A stretch of DNA of 64,000 bases from NCBI GenBank assembly GCA_016432725.1, contig JACJDG010000003.1:7284001-7348000 (forward strand), in the 5' to 3' direction. Position numbers and translations under genes: made by a program. How positions within the stretch are numbered: position 1 is the first letter of the stretch; every line of letters begins with the position of its first letter. Positions 1 to 7,047 of the stretch are shown here, piece by piece. This stretch comes from Streptomyces sp. DHE7-1 (GTDB lineage Bacteria > Actinomycetota > Actinomycetes > Streptomycetales > Streptomycetaceae). The notes under the pieces are model-generated. The model searched no databases, was not told where the DNA came from, and worked only from the letters and a program-made list of their open reading frames with translations.

Positions 1-840
1 GGTGCCGCTCTGCGCGGGCGCGGCCAGCTCGATGCCGGCCGCCTCGGCGACCAGCTTGCAGGCCGCGTAGCCGGCGTCGGCGTCGGCGGCCGTCGCGGGA
101 CGGGCCGAGCGCCTGCCGATGGAGGCCAGCAGCGTCCGGTCGGCCTGGGCGCGGACCGCCTCACCGGCCTTGATCCCGGCCGCCGTACGCGTCTCGTGGG
201 TGCGCTCCAGCTGTTCGATCCACCGGTCCAGCGCCGTCAGCAGCCGGTACTGCTGATCGACCATGCTCTGCCACAGCGCCGGGTCCATCAGCAGATCGGC
301 GGCGGCCTCGGCGCCGTACACCGAGCCGTACTGCACGCTGCCCGGCGGCACCTGCATCCAGAACACGTCGTCGTCCGCGGGCGCGGCGGTACGCTCCTCG
401 GCCATCGGCGCCTGGAAGAGGACGGACAGACCGCGGCCCACGCCGAGGGCGAGGGCGTACTCCAGCGGGCTGGTCGTGGGCGGCACGTACTGCGGGTTGC
501 CGTACTCGTCGTACGACCAGGTCTGGGTGTGGGCGGGCTGGTACAGCTCACGCAGGTTGACGCGGTGCAGCACGCAGTCCCGCACCGGGCGGGCCACCAG
601 CGTGTGCTGGGGCCCGGCGACCGGGCCGAGCAGCAGCGCGCCCGCCTCGAGACGGCCCAGGTGGTGCCAGTGGCCCTGCTGCTCGGCGTCCACCGCGAAC
701 AGGTCGAGCGCGCCGGCCGCGACCAGCCACAGCACCTGCGGCCCTTCGAGGTCCACGCGGCTGAAACCGGCGCAGTCGATCCGCGTGCCCAGCGAACCGA
801 GCGCGCCGAGGACGAGGTCGCCTTCGTGCACGGACGTCAT
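1..840 (-). CDS. NHLM-type peptide export ABC transporter, ATP-binding protein (3' part outside window)
   Basis: The first 280 codons are visible, and the gene runs off the left edge before its transmembrane and ATPase domains. The visible part starts MTSVHEGDLVLGALGS and continues as a soluble region without a C39 peptidase. That is the layout of the non-peptidase partner in NHLM bacteriocin export pairs, whose N-terminal region resembles a cyclic-nucleotide-binding fold. The ATG at 838-840 lies one base after the stop of the upstream transporter gene, so the two are almost certainly co-translated. It would act in the cytoplasmic membrane with that transporter and the HlyD-like adaptor to export a processed peptide. 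The family call rests mainly on this context and on the general look of the N-terminal region, because no ATPase motif lies inside the window. Confidence 0.7.
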   Translation of the reverse strand, partial: MTSVHEGDLVLGALGSLGTRIDCAGFSRVDLEGPQVLWLVAAGALDLFAVDAEQQGHWHHLGRLEAGALLLGPVAGPQHTLVARPVRDCVLHRVNLRELYQPAHTQTWSYDEYGNPQYVPPTTSPLEYALALGVGRGLSVLFQAPMAEERTAAPADDDVFWMQVPPGSVQYGSVYGAEAAADLLMDPALWQSMVDQQYRLLTALDRWIEQLERTHETRTAAGIKAGEAVRAQADRTLLASIGRRSARPATAADADAGYAACKLVAEAAGIELAAPAQSGT

Positions 841-841
841 C

Positions 842-3076
842 TCACCGCTCCCTGACCAGCGCGGCGTACGCGCCACCGCGCGCCACCAGCTCCTCGTGCC
901 GCCCGCGCTCCACGACCGTGCCGTGCTCCAGTACGACGATCTCGTCGCTGTCGCGGACCGTGCTCAGCCGGTGGGCGATCACCACGCAGGCGCAGCCGCG
1001 CCGGCGCAGGTTGTCCATCACGACCAGCTCGGTCTCCGCGTCCAGCGCGCTGGTCACCTCGTCCAGCACCAGGATGCTCGGCCGGCGCACCAGGGCCCGG
1101 GCGATCTCCAGTCGCTGCCGCTGCCCGCCGGAGAAGTTCCGGCCGTCCTGCTCGACCGTGCTGTGGATACCGCCGGGCCGGCGTGCCACCACGTCGTACA
1201 GGGCCGCGTCCTTCAGCGCCTCGATCACCGCCTCGTCGGGGATCGACGGGTCCCACAGGGCCACGTTGTCGCGGATCGAGCCCTCGAACAGGAAAACGTC
1301 CTGGTCGACGAAGGACACCGAGGCGGCGAGCGCGCCGCGCGGGATGTCCTCCAGCCGGCGGCCGTCGATGCGGATCACTCCGTCCCACGGTGTGTACAGG
1401 CCCGAGATCAGCCGGGACACCGTCGACTTGCCGCTGCCCGAGCCGCCGACCAGCGCCACCTGCCGGCCCGGGCCCACGGTCAGGTCGAACCCGGTCAGCA
1501 GCGGCTGGTCCAGGGGGCTGTAGCCGAAGGTGACGTTCTCCAGCTCGATGTGCCCGTGCAGCCGGCGGGTGGAGTCGCCCGAGCCGGGCCGCGCGTAGAG
1601 CGGGTCGGCCTGGAAGTTCTCCACGTCCTTCAGCCGGGCCACGTCGGCGGCGAAGTCCTGGATGCGCCCCGCCACGCCGTTGAGCCGGGTCAGCGGCGCG
1701 GTGAACCGGGTGACCAGCGCCTGGAAGGCGACCAGCAGACCGACCGAGATGTGTCCCTCGACCGCCCGCATGCCGCCGATCCAGAGGATCAGCGCGCTGT
1801 TGAGCGTGGCGAGCGTCGGCGCGACCACGCCCAGCCAGGCGCTCGGCACGCCGAGCCGCTGCTGCTCCTCCAGCGTGGTGGCGTGCTGTCCGGCCCACTT
1901 GCGGAAGTAGCCGTCCTCGCCGCCGGTCGCCTTCATCGTCTCGATGAGCTGCAGCCCGGAGTACGAGGTGTTGGTGAGCCGGGCGGTGTCCGCGCGCAGC
2001 TTCGCCGTCCGGGTCGCCCGCAGCCGCACCACCAGCCGCATCGCCACCACGTTCAGCAGGGCCACGCCGATGCCGACGAAAGTCAGTTGCGGGTCGTAGG
2101 TGTACAGCAGCACGGCGTACAGCACGACCACGATGGCGTCCACACCGGCCGCCGCCAGGTCGCGGGCCAGGGTCTCGGCCACCTGGTCGTTGGACTGCAG
2201 CCGCTGCACCAGGTCGGCAGGGGAGCGCTGGGAGAAGAAGGTGACGGGCAGCCGCAGCAGATGGCGCAGGAAACGGGCGCTGGAGAGGGTGGAGGAGATG
2301 ATCCGGCCGTGCAGCAAATTGGCCTGCTGGAGCCAGGTCAGCACCAGGGTGAGCGCGACGCAGGTGGCCATCGAGGCGAACAGCACGCCGAGCAGCGAGG
2401 TCTGGCCGCCGATGAGGAACATGTCGATATAGGTACGGCTGAGCGCGGGCACCGCCGCGCCCACCGCCACCAGCAGCAGGCTGGCCAGCACGGCGGCCGG
2501 CAGGGTGCCGGCCGTGCCGCGCAGCCGGGCCGGCATCGCGCCGAGCACGCCCGGGCGGCGGCCGCCCCTGGCGAAGTCGTCGCCCGGCTCCATCACCAGC
2601 ACCACACCGGTGAAGCTGCCGTCGAACTCCTCCATCGGCACGAACCGGCGGCCCTTGGCGGGGTCGTTGATGTACACCCCGCGGCGGCCGAAGCGGCGGC
2701 CCATGCCGTCGTAGACGACGTAGTGGTTGAACTCCCAGAAGAGGACGGCCGGCGCCTTCACCTCGGCGAGCGCCGCCAGGTCCATCTGCATGCCCTTGGC
2801 CGTCAGCCCGTAACCGCGGGCCGCCTTCAGCAGGTTGCTGGCGCGCGAGCCGTCGCGGGAGACGCCGCAGGCGATGCGCAGCTCCTCCAGCGGGACGTGC
2901 CGGCCGTAGTGGCCGAGCACCATGGCGAGGGAGGCGGCGCCGCACTCGACGGCCTCCATCTGGAGCACGGTGGGCGTACGCACCGTGCCGGCGCTCGACT
3001 TGGGGACCGGCCTGCGGGCCGGGGCGGCCCGTCTGCGGCCGCGGGTTTCCGTCTGCGTGGTCACGGGAGCAGCCAA
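842..3076 (-). CDS. NHLM-type ABC transporter with N-terminal C39 leader peptidase
   Basis: This 744-residue protein cuts a double-glycine leader and exports the peptide across the membrane using ATP. The N-terminal C39 peptidase domain (about residues 35-165) has Gln39, Cys45 in QMEAVECGAAS, His118 in EFNHYVVYDG and Asp138 in YINDPA. The exporter transmembrane domain spans roughly 190-480. The ATPase domain follows, with Walker A GGSGSGKST near 545, signature SGGQRQR near 653, Walker B ILVLDE near 670 and a switch His in IAHRLS. All catalytic residues are present and the length is normal for the family. It overlaps the end of the HlyD-like gene by 16 bases and sits one base before the second ABC gene. 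The most likely substrate is the double-glycine peptide encoded at 4005-4220. Confidence 0.9.
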   Translation of the reverse strand: MAAPVTTQTETRGRRRAAPARRPVPKSSAGTVRTPTVLQMEAVECGAASLAMVLGHYGRHVPLEELRIACGVSRDGSRASNLLKAARGYGLTAKGMQMDLAALAEVKAPAVLFWEFNHYVVYDGMGRRFGRRGVYINDPAKGRRFVPMEEFDGSFTGVVLVMEPGDDFARGGRRPGVLGAMPARLRGTAGTLPAAVLASLLLVAVGAAVPALSRTYIDMFLIGGQTSLLGVLFASMATCVALTLVLTWLQQANLLHGRIISSTLSSARFLRHLLRLPVTFFSQRSPADLVQRLQSNDQVAETLARDLAAAGVDAIVVVLYAVLLYTYDPQLTFVGIGVALLNVVAMRLVVRLRATRTAKLRADTARLTNTSYSGLQLIETMKATGGEDGYFRKWAGQHATTLEEQQRLGVPSAWLGVVAPTLATLNSALILWIGGMRAVEGHISVGLLVAFQALVTRFTAPLTRLNGVAGRIQDFAADVARLKDVENFQADPLYARPGSGDSTRRLHGHIELENVTFGYSPLDQPLLTGFDLTVGPGRQVALVGGSGSGKSTVSRLISGLYTPWDGVIRIDGRRLEDIPRGALAASVSFVDQDVFLFEGSIRDNVALWDPSIPDEAVIEALKDAALYDVVARRPGGIHSTVEQDGRNFSGGQRQRLEIARALVRRPSILVLDEVTSALDAETELVVMDNLRRRGCACVVIAHRLSTVRDSDEIVVLEHGTVVERGRHEELVARGGAYAALVRER

Positions 3077-3867
3077 TCGACGGGACGCTGGTCGGCCAGC
3101 TTGATCGAACCGGAGGCGAGCGTCATGGAGTCGAGCCGGTACGGCGGACCCTCGGCGGACGACCAGCGGTAACCGCTCTTCGCCGACGCCGACCTGTCCA
3201 GCGCGACCAGCACCGCCACCGGGCGGCCCTTCCGGGTGAACTGCTCGCCCAGCTGGCTGTCGCCGAGGAACGCGGCGATCGACTGAGGGGACTGCGCGGC
3301 GCGGTCCACCGTCTTCACGTGCCCGCGCAGCACGCCGTACCGCTGTGCCGGTACGGAGGACACGGTCAGGTCGACCGGGGCGTGCGCCGGGATGGCGGCC
3401 GCGTTCTCGGCGGGGACGTACACGGTCGCGTACAGCGGGTCCGAGGCGTGGGCGACCTTCTCGACGGAGGCCACGTTGGCGCCGGTCTGGACGATCTGCC
3501 CGATGGTGGCGGCGAGCGCGGTGATCCGGCCCGCGGCGACGGTGCGCACCACCGTCTCGCCCTGGCCCGTGCGGACCTTGAGGACGGGCGCGCCGGCCGG
3601 CAGCCGCTCACCCTGCTCGGCGAGCACGGCCGTGACCTGCCCGGCCACGGGGCTCTGCAGCAGGTAGCTGCCCTGCCCGTGGGTCAGGACGGCCTGCGCG
3701 CCGACGGTGGAGGCGACCGATCCGGTCACCGCCCACACGGAGGCCGCCGCCATGACGACGACGGTGACGCCGAGCGCGAGCCAGCCCTGGGGACGGGCCA
3801 GCCGCACCGGAAGGTCCAGCTCCTCCGGCGACTGGAGCTTGGCGAGGGCCTGTTGGCGGAACTGCAC
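3061..3867 (-). CDS. NHLM-type secretion adaptor, HlyD/membrane-fusion family
   Basis: This 268-residue protein has a short cytoplasmic N-terminus, one membrane segment at about residues 31-52 (LGVTVVVMAAASVWAV) and a large extracytoplasmic part. The outer part contains a lipoyl-like hairpin (SPVAGQVTAVLAEQGERLPAGAPVLKV). This is the usual build of the HlyD-like subunit that works with NHLM ABC exporters. The start is GTG at 3865-3867, preceded by GAGGGAAG at ribosome-binding distance. Its end overlaps the peptidase-transporter gene by 16 bases. Two stem-loops separate it from the precursor peptide gene upstream, which could allow more peptide than transporter to be made. Family membership is inferred from architecture and gene order. 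Confidence 0.8.
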   Translation of the reverse strand: MQFRQQALAKLQSPEELDLPVRLARPQGWLALGVTVVVMAAASVWAVTGSVASTVGAQAVLTHGQGSYLLQSPVAGQVTAVLAEQGERLPAGAPVLKVRTGQGETVVRTVAAGRITALAATIGQIVQTGANVASVEKVAHASDPLYATVYVPAENAAAIPAHAPVDLTVSSVPAQRYGVLRGHVKTVDRAAQSPQSIAAFLGDSQLGEQFTRKGRPVAVLVALDRSASAKSGYRWSSAEGPPYRLDSMTLASGSIKLADQRPVDWLLP

Positions 3868-3912
3868 GGAACTTCCCTCACCCGAGGAGAGACATCGTTA
3901 CGACAAGACCGC

Positions 3913-3984
3913 GGGTGCCGCGGCCGGACCGTCGGTCCGGTGCGGGCACCCGAGAGTCCCGGAGCCGGGGGCGGCTCCGGGACT
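3913..3984 (-). terminator. Tandem stem-loops between precursor peptide and export genes
   Basis: Two inverted repeats lie just after the stop of the peptide gene. The first met by minus-strand transcription has perfect 12-base arms at 3955-3966 (AGTCCCGGAGCC) and 3973-3984 around a 6-base loop. The second, at 3913-3951, has a CCGGACC/GGTCCGG core inside a GGGTGCC/GGCACCC outer stem. Neither is followed by a clear T-run. They may act as a partial terminator or as a 3' stabiliser for the short peptide transcript. Confidence 0.55.
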
Positions 3985-4004
3985 TCGGTTACACCGAGGT
4001 GCGA

Positions 4005-4220
4005 TCAGAGACCGGCGACGAGGCCGGTGACCGGGGCGGTGTTCAGGCCGGTGACACCCTCGACGGTGCCGACGGCGGTGTCCACCAGGCCGGCGACGGG
4101 GGCAACGCCGTTCACGGCACCGGTCACGGTGTTGAGGGCGTTCAGGGACAGACCGCCGGAGACGTTGTCCAGCTCGGCGTCCGAGATCTCGACGGTCTCA
4201 ACCTGGGGGGTGGAGTTCAT
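4005..4220 (-). CDS. Double-glycine leader precursor peptide, probable exported bacteriocin-like peptide
   Basis: This 71-residue peptide begins at ATG 4218-4220, preceded by GGGAAG. Residues 1-23 form an acidic leader ending EISDAELDNVSGG, a good match to leaders cut by C39 peptidases. The 48-residue mature part is hydrophobic, rich in Gly, Val, Ala and Thr, and has no Cys or basic residue. It contains three GxxxG motifs (G34-G38, G51-G55, G66-G70) and two PV(A/T)GLV units. GxxxG motifs drive helix packing in two-peptide class II bacteriocins. It lies directly upstream of the HlyD-like and C39-transporter genes, which strongly suggests it is their cargo. No modifying enzyme is visible, although one could lie left of the window. 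A lanthipeptide is excluded by the lack of Cys. Activity against other cells is an inference. Confidence 0.8.
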   Translation of the reverse strand: MNSTPQVETVEISDAELDNVSGGLSLNALNTVTGAVNGVAPVAGLVDTAVGTVEGVTGLNTAPVTGLVAGL

Positions 4221-4716
4221 GGTGGAACTTCCCTTCGTATGGATATTCATAAGGGGGGAAGCGGCCCCTCTGGGGACAGACGGACGGCCGCGACCGCGGG
4301 CTGCGAACCCCCGTTTCCGGAAGCCCGGGGAATGCCCGCGATGCGAAGGATCAAAGCACGCCCGCAGCCCTGGCTTCCAATCAAACAGGCCTCTCACCTG
4401 GGCACTTGGCGCGCCAAGGGGCTCAACGGTGCAGGTTTGCGCACGCCGTGTCGGCCACTCCTTCACATGCCGCACGGCATCGGCGCGGCCATGTCCTTGC
4501 CCGCCGGGCGGCGAATCCGGCACTCCGCGCCAAAGGCGTACTGGGGGCGCGCGGATGTGCAGATACGGCGGCGGCGGTGACGCGCTTGGGCGGTCGATGT
4601 GCAGATTCCCTGAAGCAGGGATTCCGGTACGTGTACGGAACCGACCGTTACCGTCCGCTCACCGAGCGTGCCGGTTCGAAGGCGTGCGGAGTGCCGGTCG
4701 GAGGACCTACGGACCG
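4221..4716. other. Intergenic region with a 14-base palindrome; promoter region of the peptide operon
   Basis: No convincing gene is seen in these 496 bases. The region lies upstream of the peptide gene and downstream of the hotdog thioesterase gene, so it probably holds the promoter of the peptide-export operon. The perfect palindrome CTTGGCGCGCCAAG at 4405-4418 lies about 190 bases upstream of the peptide start and could be an operator. I cannot assign specific promoter boxes. Confidence 0.35.
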
Positions 4717-5130
4717 TCAGCCCAGCAGCGCGTAGACCGTGCTCGCCCGGGCGGCGAGCTCGCCCGACTCCGCGTCGCACAGGGTGATGTCGGCGAACGC
4801 CGTCCGCCGGCCCAGCTTGGTGAGCACCGCCTCGATCCGGACGTCCGACCCGGTCACCGCGCGCTGGAAGGACGTCGACTGCTGCACCGTCGTCATCGGC
4901 ACGAAGCCGCCGCGCGCGGCCGAGACCGCGATCACCGTGGCCGTGTCGGCCGCCGCCATCAGAGCCTGCCCCGACAGCCCGCCGCCCTCCCGGGCCAGCC
5001 GCTGCGACCAGGGCAGCCGCAGCACCGCGCGGTCCTCGCCCAAGGACTCCACCGCCAGACCCAGTTCGAGGACCCAGGGGGCGAAGCAGGTGGAGAGGAT
5101 CTTGTCGGCTCCGGCAATGGTCAGCGTCAT
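4717..5130 (-). CDS. PaaI-like hotdog-fold thioesterase
   Basis: This 137-residue protein has the size and pattern of small acyl-CoA thioesterases of the PaaI/YdiI group. It contains a helix with GGGLSGQALMAAADTATVIAV, followed by strand segments FVPMTTVQQSTSFQRAV and VRIEAVLTKLGRRTAFADITL, the usual central helix wrapped by a sheet. The ATG at 5128-5130 begins MTLTIAGADKILS. It is transcribed away from the protease gene, with 186 bases between them. Its substrate cannot be told from sequence, and the context gives no link to the peptide clusters on either side. It is probably a housekeeping or detoxifying acyl-CoA hydrolase. Confidence 0.75.
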   Translation of the reverse strand: MTLTIAGADKILSTCFAPWVLELGLAVESLGEDRAVLRLPWSQRLAREGGGLSGQALMAAADTATVIAVSAARGGFVPMTTVQQSTSFQRAVTGSDVRIEAVLTKLGRRTAFADITLCDAESGELAARASTVYALLG

Positions 5131-5316
5131 GGGGGCGATTGTTCCCGGTCCGGCACCGGGACACGCGCGACGCGGCCGATTCGCCGCCGTGGCGGGGGAG
5201 TCGGCAACCGGAATTGAACGCACCGCGTGACCCGCCCGTACCTGTAGCCATCCAGGCGCCCCGAACGAACGACTGCCCGACTGCGGCAGACCCCCGTCCC
5301 CAGGAGGTCGAGAAGT

Positions 5317-6759
5317 TTGAGTCACAAGCGAATGCCCAAGCGCAAGGCCGCGATAGCGGTGGGCGGTGTCGCGGCGCTCGGCGCGGCGGCCCTCCTGCTG
5401 CCCAACGCCAACGCTTCCCAGGACAAGGCCTCGCGTGCCGCCGGCACCGCCAGGACTCTCAAGGCCGCGGACGCCTCGGATCTCGCCGCGCAGCTGCAGA
5501 AGGCGCTCGGCGACGCCCTCGCCGGGTCCTACTACGACAGCTCCAAGCAGCAGCTCGTCGTCAACGTGGTCAGCGGCGACAAGAACGTGATCGTGCAGGC
5601 GGAGAAGGCAGGCGCCGCCGTGCGCCAGGTCGACAACAGCACCGCCGAACTGGAGTCCGCCGCCAGGACCCTGAAGAGCAGGGCCACCGTCCCGGGTACC
5701 GCCTGGGCCGTCGACCCGCGCACCAACAAGGTCGTGGTCACCGCCGACTCCACCGTCACCGGCGCCAAGTGGGACCGGGTCCAGTCGACCGTGCGCGGTC
5801 TCGGCTCCGGCATGGCCACCCTGAAGAGGTCCTCGGGCTCCTTCAAGACCTTCGTCTCGGGCGGCGACGCCATCTTCTCCCAGGTGCAGGGCGGCAACGT
5901 GCGCTGCTCCCTCGGCTTCAACGTCACCGCGTCGGACGGCAGCCCCGCCTTCCTGACGGCCGGTCACTGCGGGGTGGCGGCCAAGCAGTGGTCCGACTCC
6001 CAGAACGGGCAGCCCATCGCCACCGTGGACCAGGCCACCTTCCCCGGCGAGGGCGACTTCTCGCTCGTCAAGTACGACGACCCCAACACCCAGGCGCCCA
6101 GCGAGGTCAACGCGGGCAACGGCCAGACCGTGCAGATCAACCAGGCGGCGGACGCGACGGTCGGTCAGACCGTGTTCCGGATGGGCTCCACCACCGGCCT
6201 GCACAACGGCCAGGTGACCGGCCTCGACGCCACCGTCAACTTCCAGAGCGAGACCGACCCGAACGGCGTCGACACCGTCACCGGCCTCATCCAGACCAAC
6301 GTCTGCGCCGAGGCGGGCGACAGCGGCGGCTCCCTGTTCACTCAGGACGGCGGCGCGGTCGGCCTCACCTCCGGCGGCAGCGGTGACTGCACCAGCGGCG
6401 GCGAGACCTTCTTCCAGCCGGTCACCGCGGCCCTGCAGGCCACCGGCGCCACCCTCGGCGACGGCGGGAACGGCGCCGGCGGCCAGGCGGGCGCGGGGGA
6501 CCAGGCGGGTGCCGGTGACCAGGCGGGTGCCGGCGCGGGCGATCAGGCCGGTGCCGGTGCCGGTGCCGGTGACCAGGCCGGTGCCGGCGACGGTTCGGGT
6601 GCCGGTGACCAGGCGGGCGGCGACCAGATCGGCGGCGGTGCCGACCCGTCGGCCACGGCGGGCGGCGACCAGAGCGGCACGGGCGAGGGCACCGGCACCG
6701 GTGCCGGCGACCAGTCGGGCGCTGGCGACGCGGCGTCCTCCGCCGACGGATCCCACTGA
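5317..6759 (+). CDS. Secreted S1 (alpha-lytic/streptogrisin-type) serine protease with Gly/Ala/Asp/Gln-rich tail
   Basis: The 480-residue preproprotein begins with a TTG start at 5317-5319. AGGAGG at 5302-5307 sits nine bases upstream and decides this start over the ATG at 5332. A signal peptide with a basic N-region and a hydrophobic core (about residues 11-30) is followed by a pro-region to about 185. The chymotrypsin-fold protease then has His217 in TAGHC, Asp247 in GDFSLV and Ser336 in GDSGGSLF, with paired Cys residues typical of streptogrisins. After about residue 385 comes an unusual tail of some 95 residues built from repeated DQAGAG-like units. The tail may be a flexible linker or wall-associating segment; I do not recognise it as a known binding domain. 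It acts outside the cell. Confidence 0.9.
   Translation: MSHKRMPKRKAAIAVGGVAALGAAALLLPNANASQDKASRAAGTARTLKAADASDLAAQLQKALGDALAGSYYDSSKQQLVVNVVSGDKNVIVQAEKAGAAVRQVDNSTAELESAARTLKSRATVPGTAWAVDPRTNKVVVTADSTVTGAKWDRVQSTVRGLGSGMATLKRSSGSFKTFVSGGDAIFSQVQGGNVRCSLGFNVTASDGSPAFLTAGHCGVAAKQWSDSQNGQPIATVDQATFPGEGDFSLVKYDDPNTQAPSEVNAGNGQTVQINQAADATVGQTVFRMGSTTGLHNGQVTGLDATVNFQSETDPNGVDTVTGLIQTNVCAEAGDSGGSLFTQDGGAVGLTSGGSGDCTSGGETFFQPVTAALQATGATLGDGGNGAGGQAGAGDQAGAGDQAGAGAGDQAGAGAGAGDQAGAGDGSGAGDQAGGDQIGGGADPSATAGGDQSGTGEGTGTGAGDQSGAGDAASSADGSH
6478..6740 (+). repeat. Degenerate in-frame repeats coding the protease tail
   Basis: The DNA is made of irregular copies of a unit like GACCAGGCGGGTGCCGGT, coding DQAGAG with variable Gly-Ala spacers. 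The unit falls in multiples of three, so copy-number change would keep the reading frame. Such tracts expand and contract easily. Confidence 0.7.
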
Positions 6760-6831
6760 CCCGCACCGGGCCCCACTGACCCGCACCGGGTCGCACCGAC
6801 CCGCACCAGGTCCCACCGAGCCGTAACGGGA
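6752..6831 (+). repeat. Four tandem 20-base repeats across the protease stop codon
   Basis: Units start at 6752, 6772, 6792 and 6812. The first two are identical over 19 bases (CCCACTGACCCGCACCGGG), and the third and fourth drift progressively. The protease stop codon TGA (6757-6759) lies inside the first unit. The repeats are therefore mostly noncoding, and the 20-base period would shift the frame if the stop were lost. Confidence 0.8.
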
Positions 6832-6890
6832 CCACCGGGAAGCACCACTGCTCCCTGACCGGCCCACAGCGGTTTCGGCCGGCCGGGGAA

Positions 6891-6920
6891 GGTCCGGTCC
6901 TCCGGCGGGAGGGCCGGACC
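6891..6920. terminator. Strong stem-loop between convergent genes
   Basis: A 13-base-pair stem (6891-6903 with 6908-6920, one G-T pair) closes a 4-base loop GGCG. It lies between the convergent protease (plus) and phosphatase (minus) genes and can fold from either strand. This is the expected position for a shared bidirectional terminator. There is no T-run, as is common in high-GC actinomycetes. Confidence 0.7.
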
Positions 6921-7047
6921 ACGGGCGTCACGGCACCCGGGACCCGGCCGCCGGTACGGCACCGGAGACGCGGCCGCCGCCACCGCACCGGGGACGTGGC
7001 GGCGACGGCACTCGGGACCCGGCCGCCGCGGCACGGCGGCCCGCCGC

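Noticed and set aside
263..3172. Plus-strand open frame of 969 codons over the NHLM transporter
   Set aside because: The opposite strand codes a complete C39-ABC transporter with all motifs; the plus frame is a compositional shadow.
4005..4220. Lanthipeptide precursor
   Set aside because: The core has no Cys, so no lanthionine could form, and no LanM or LanC gene is visible.
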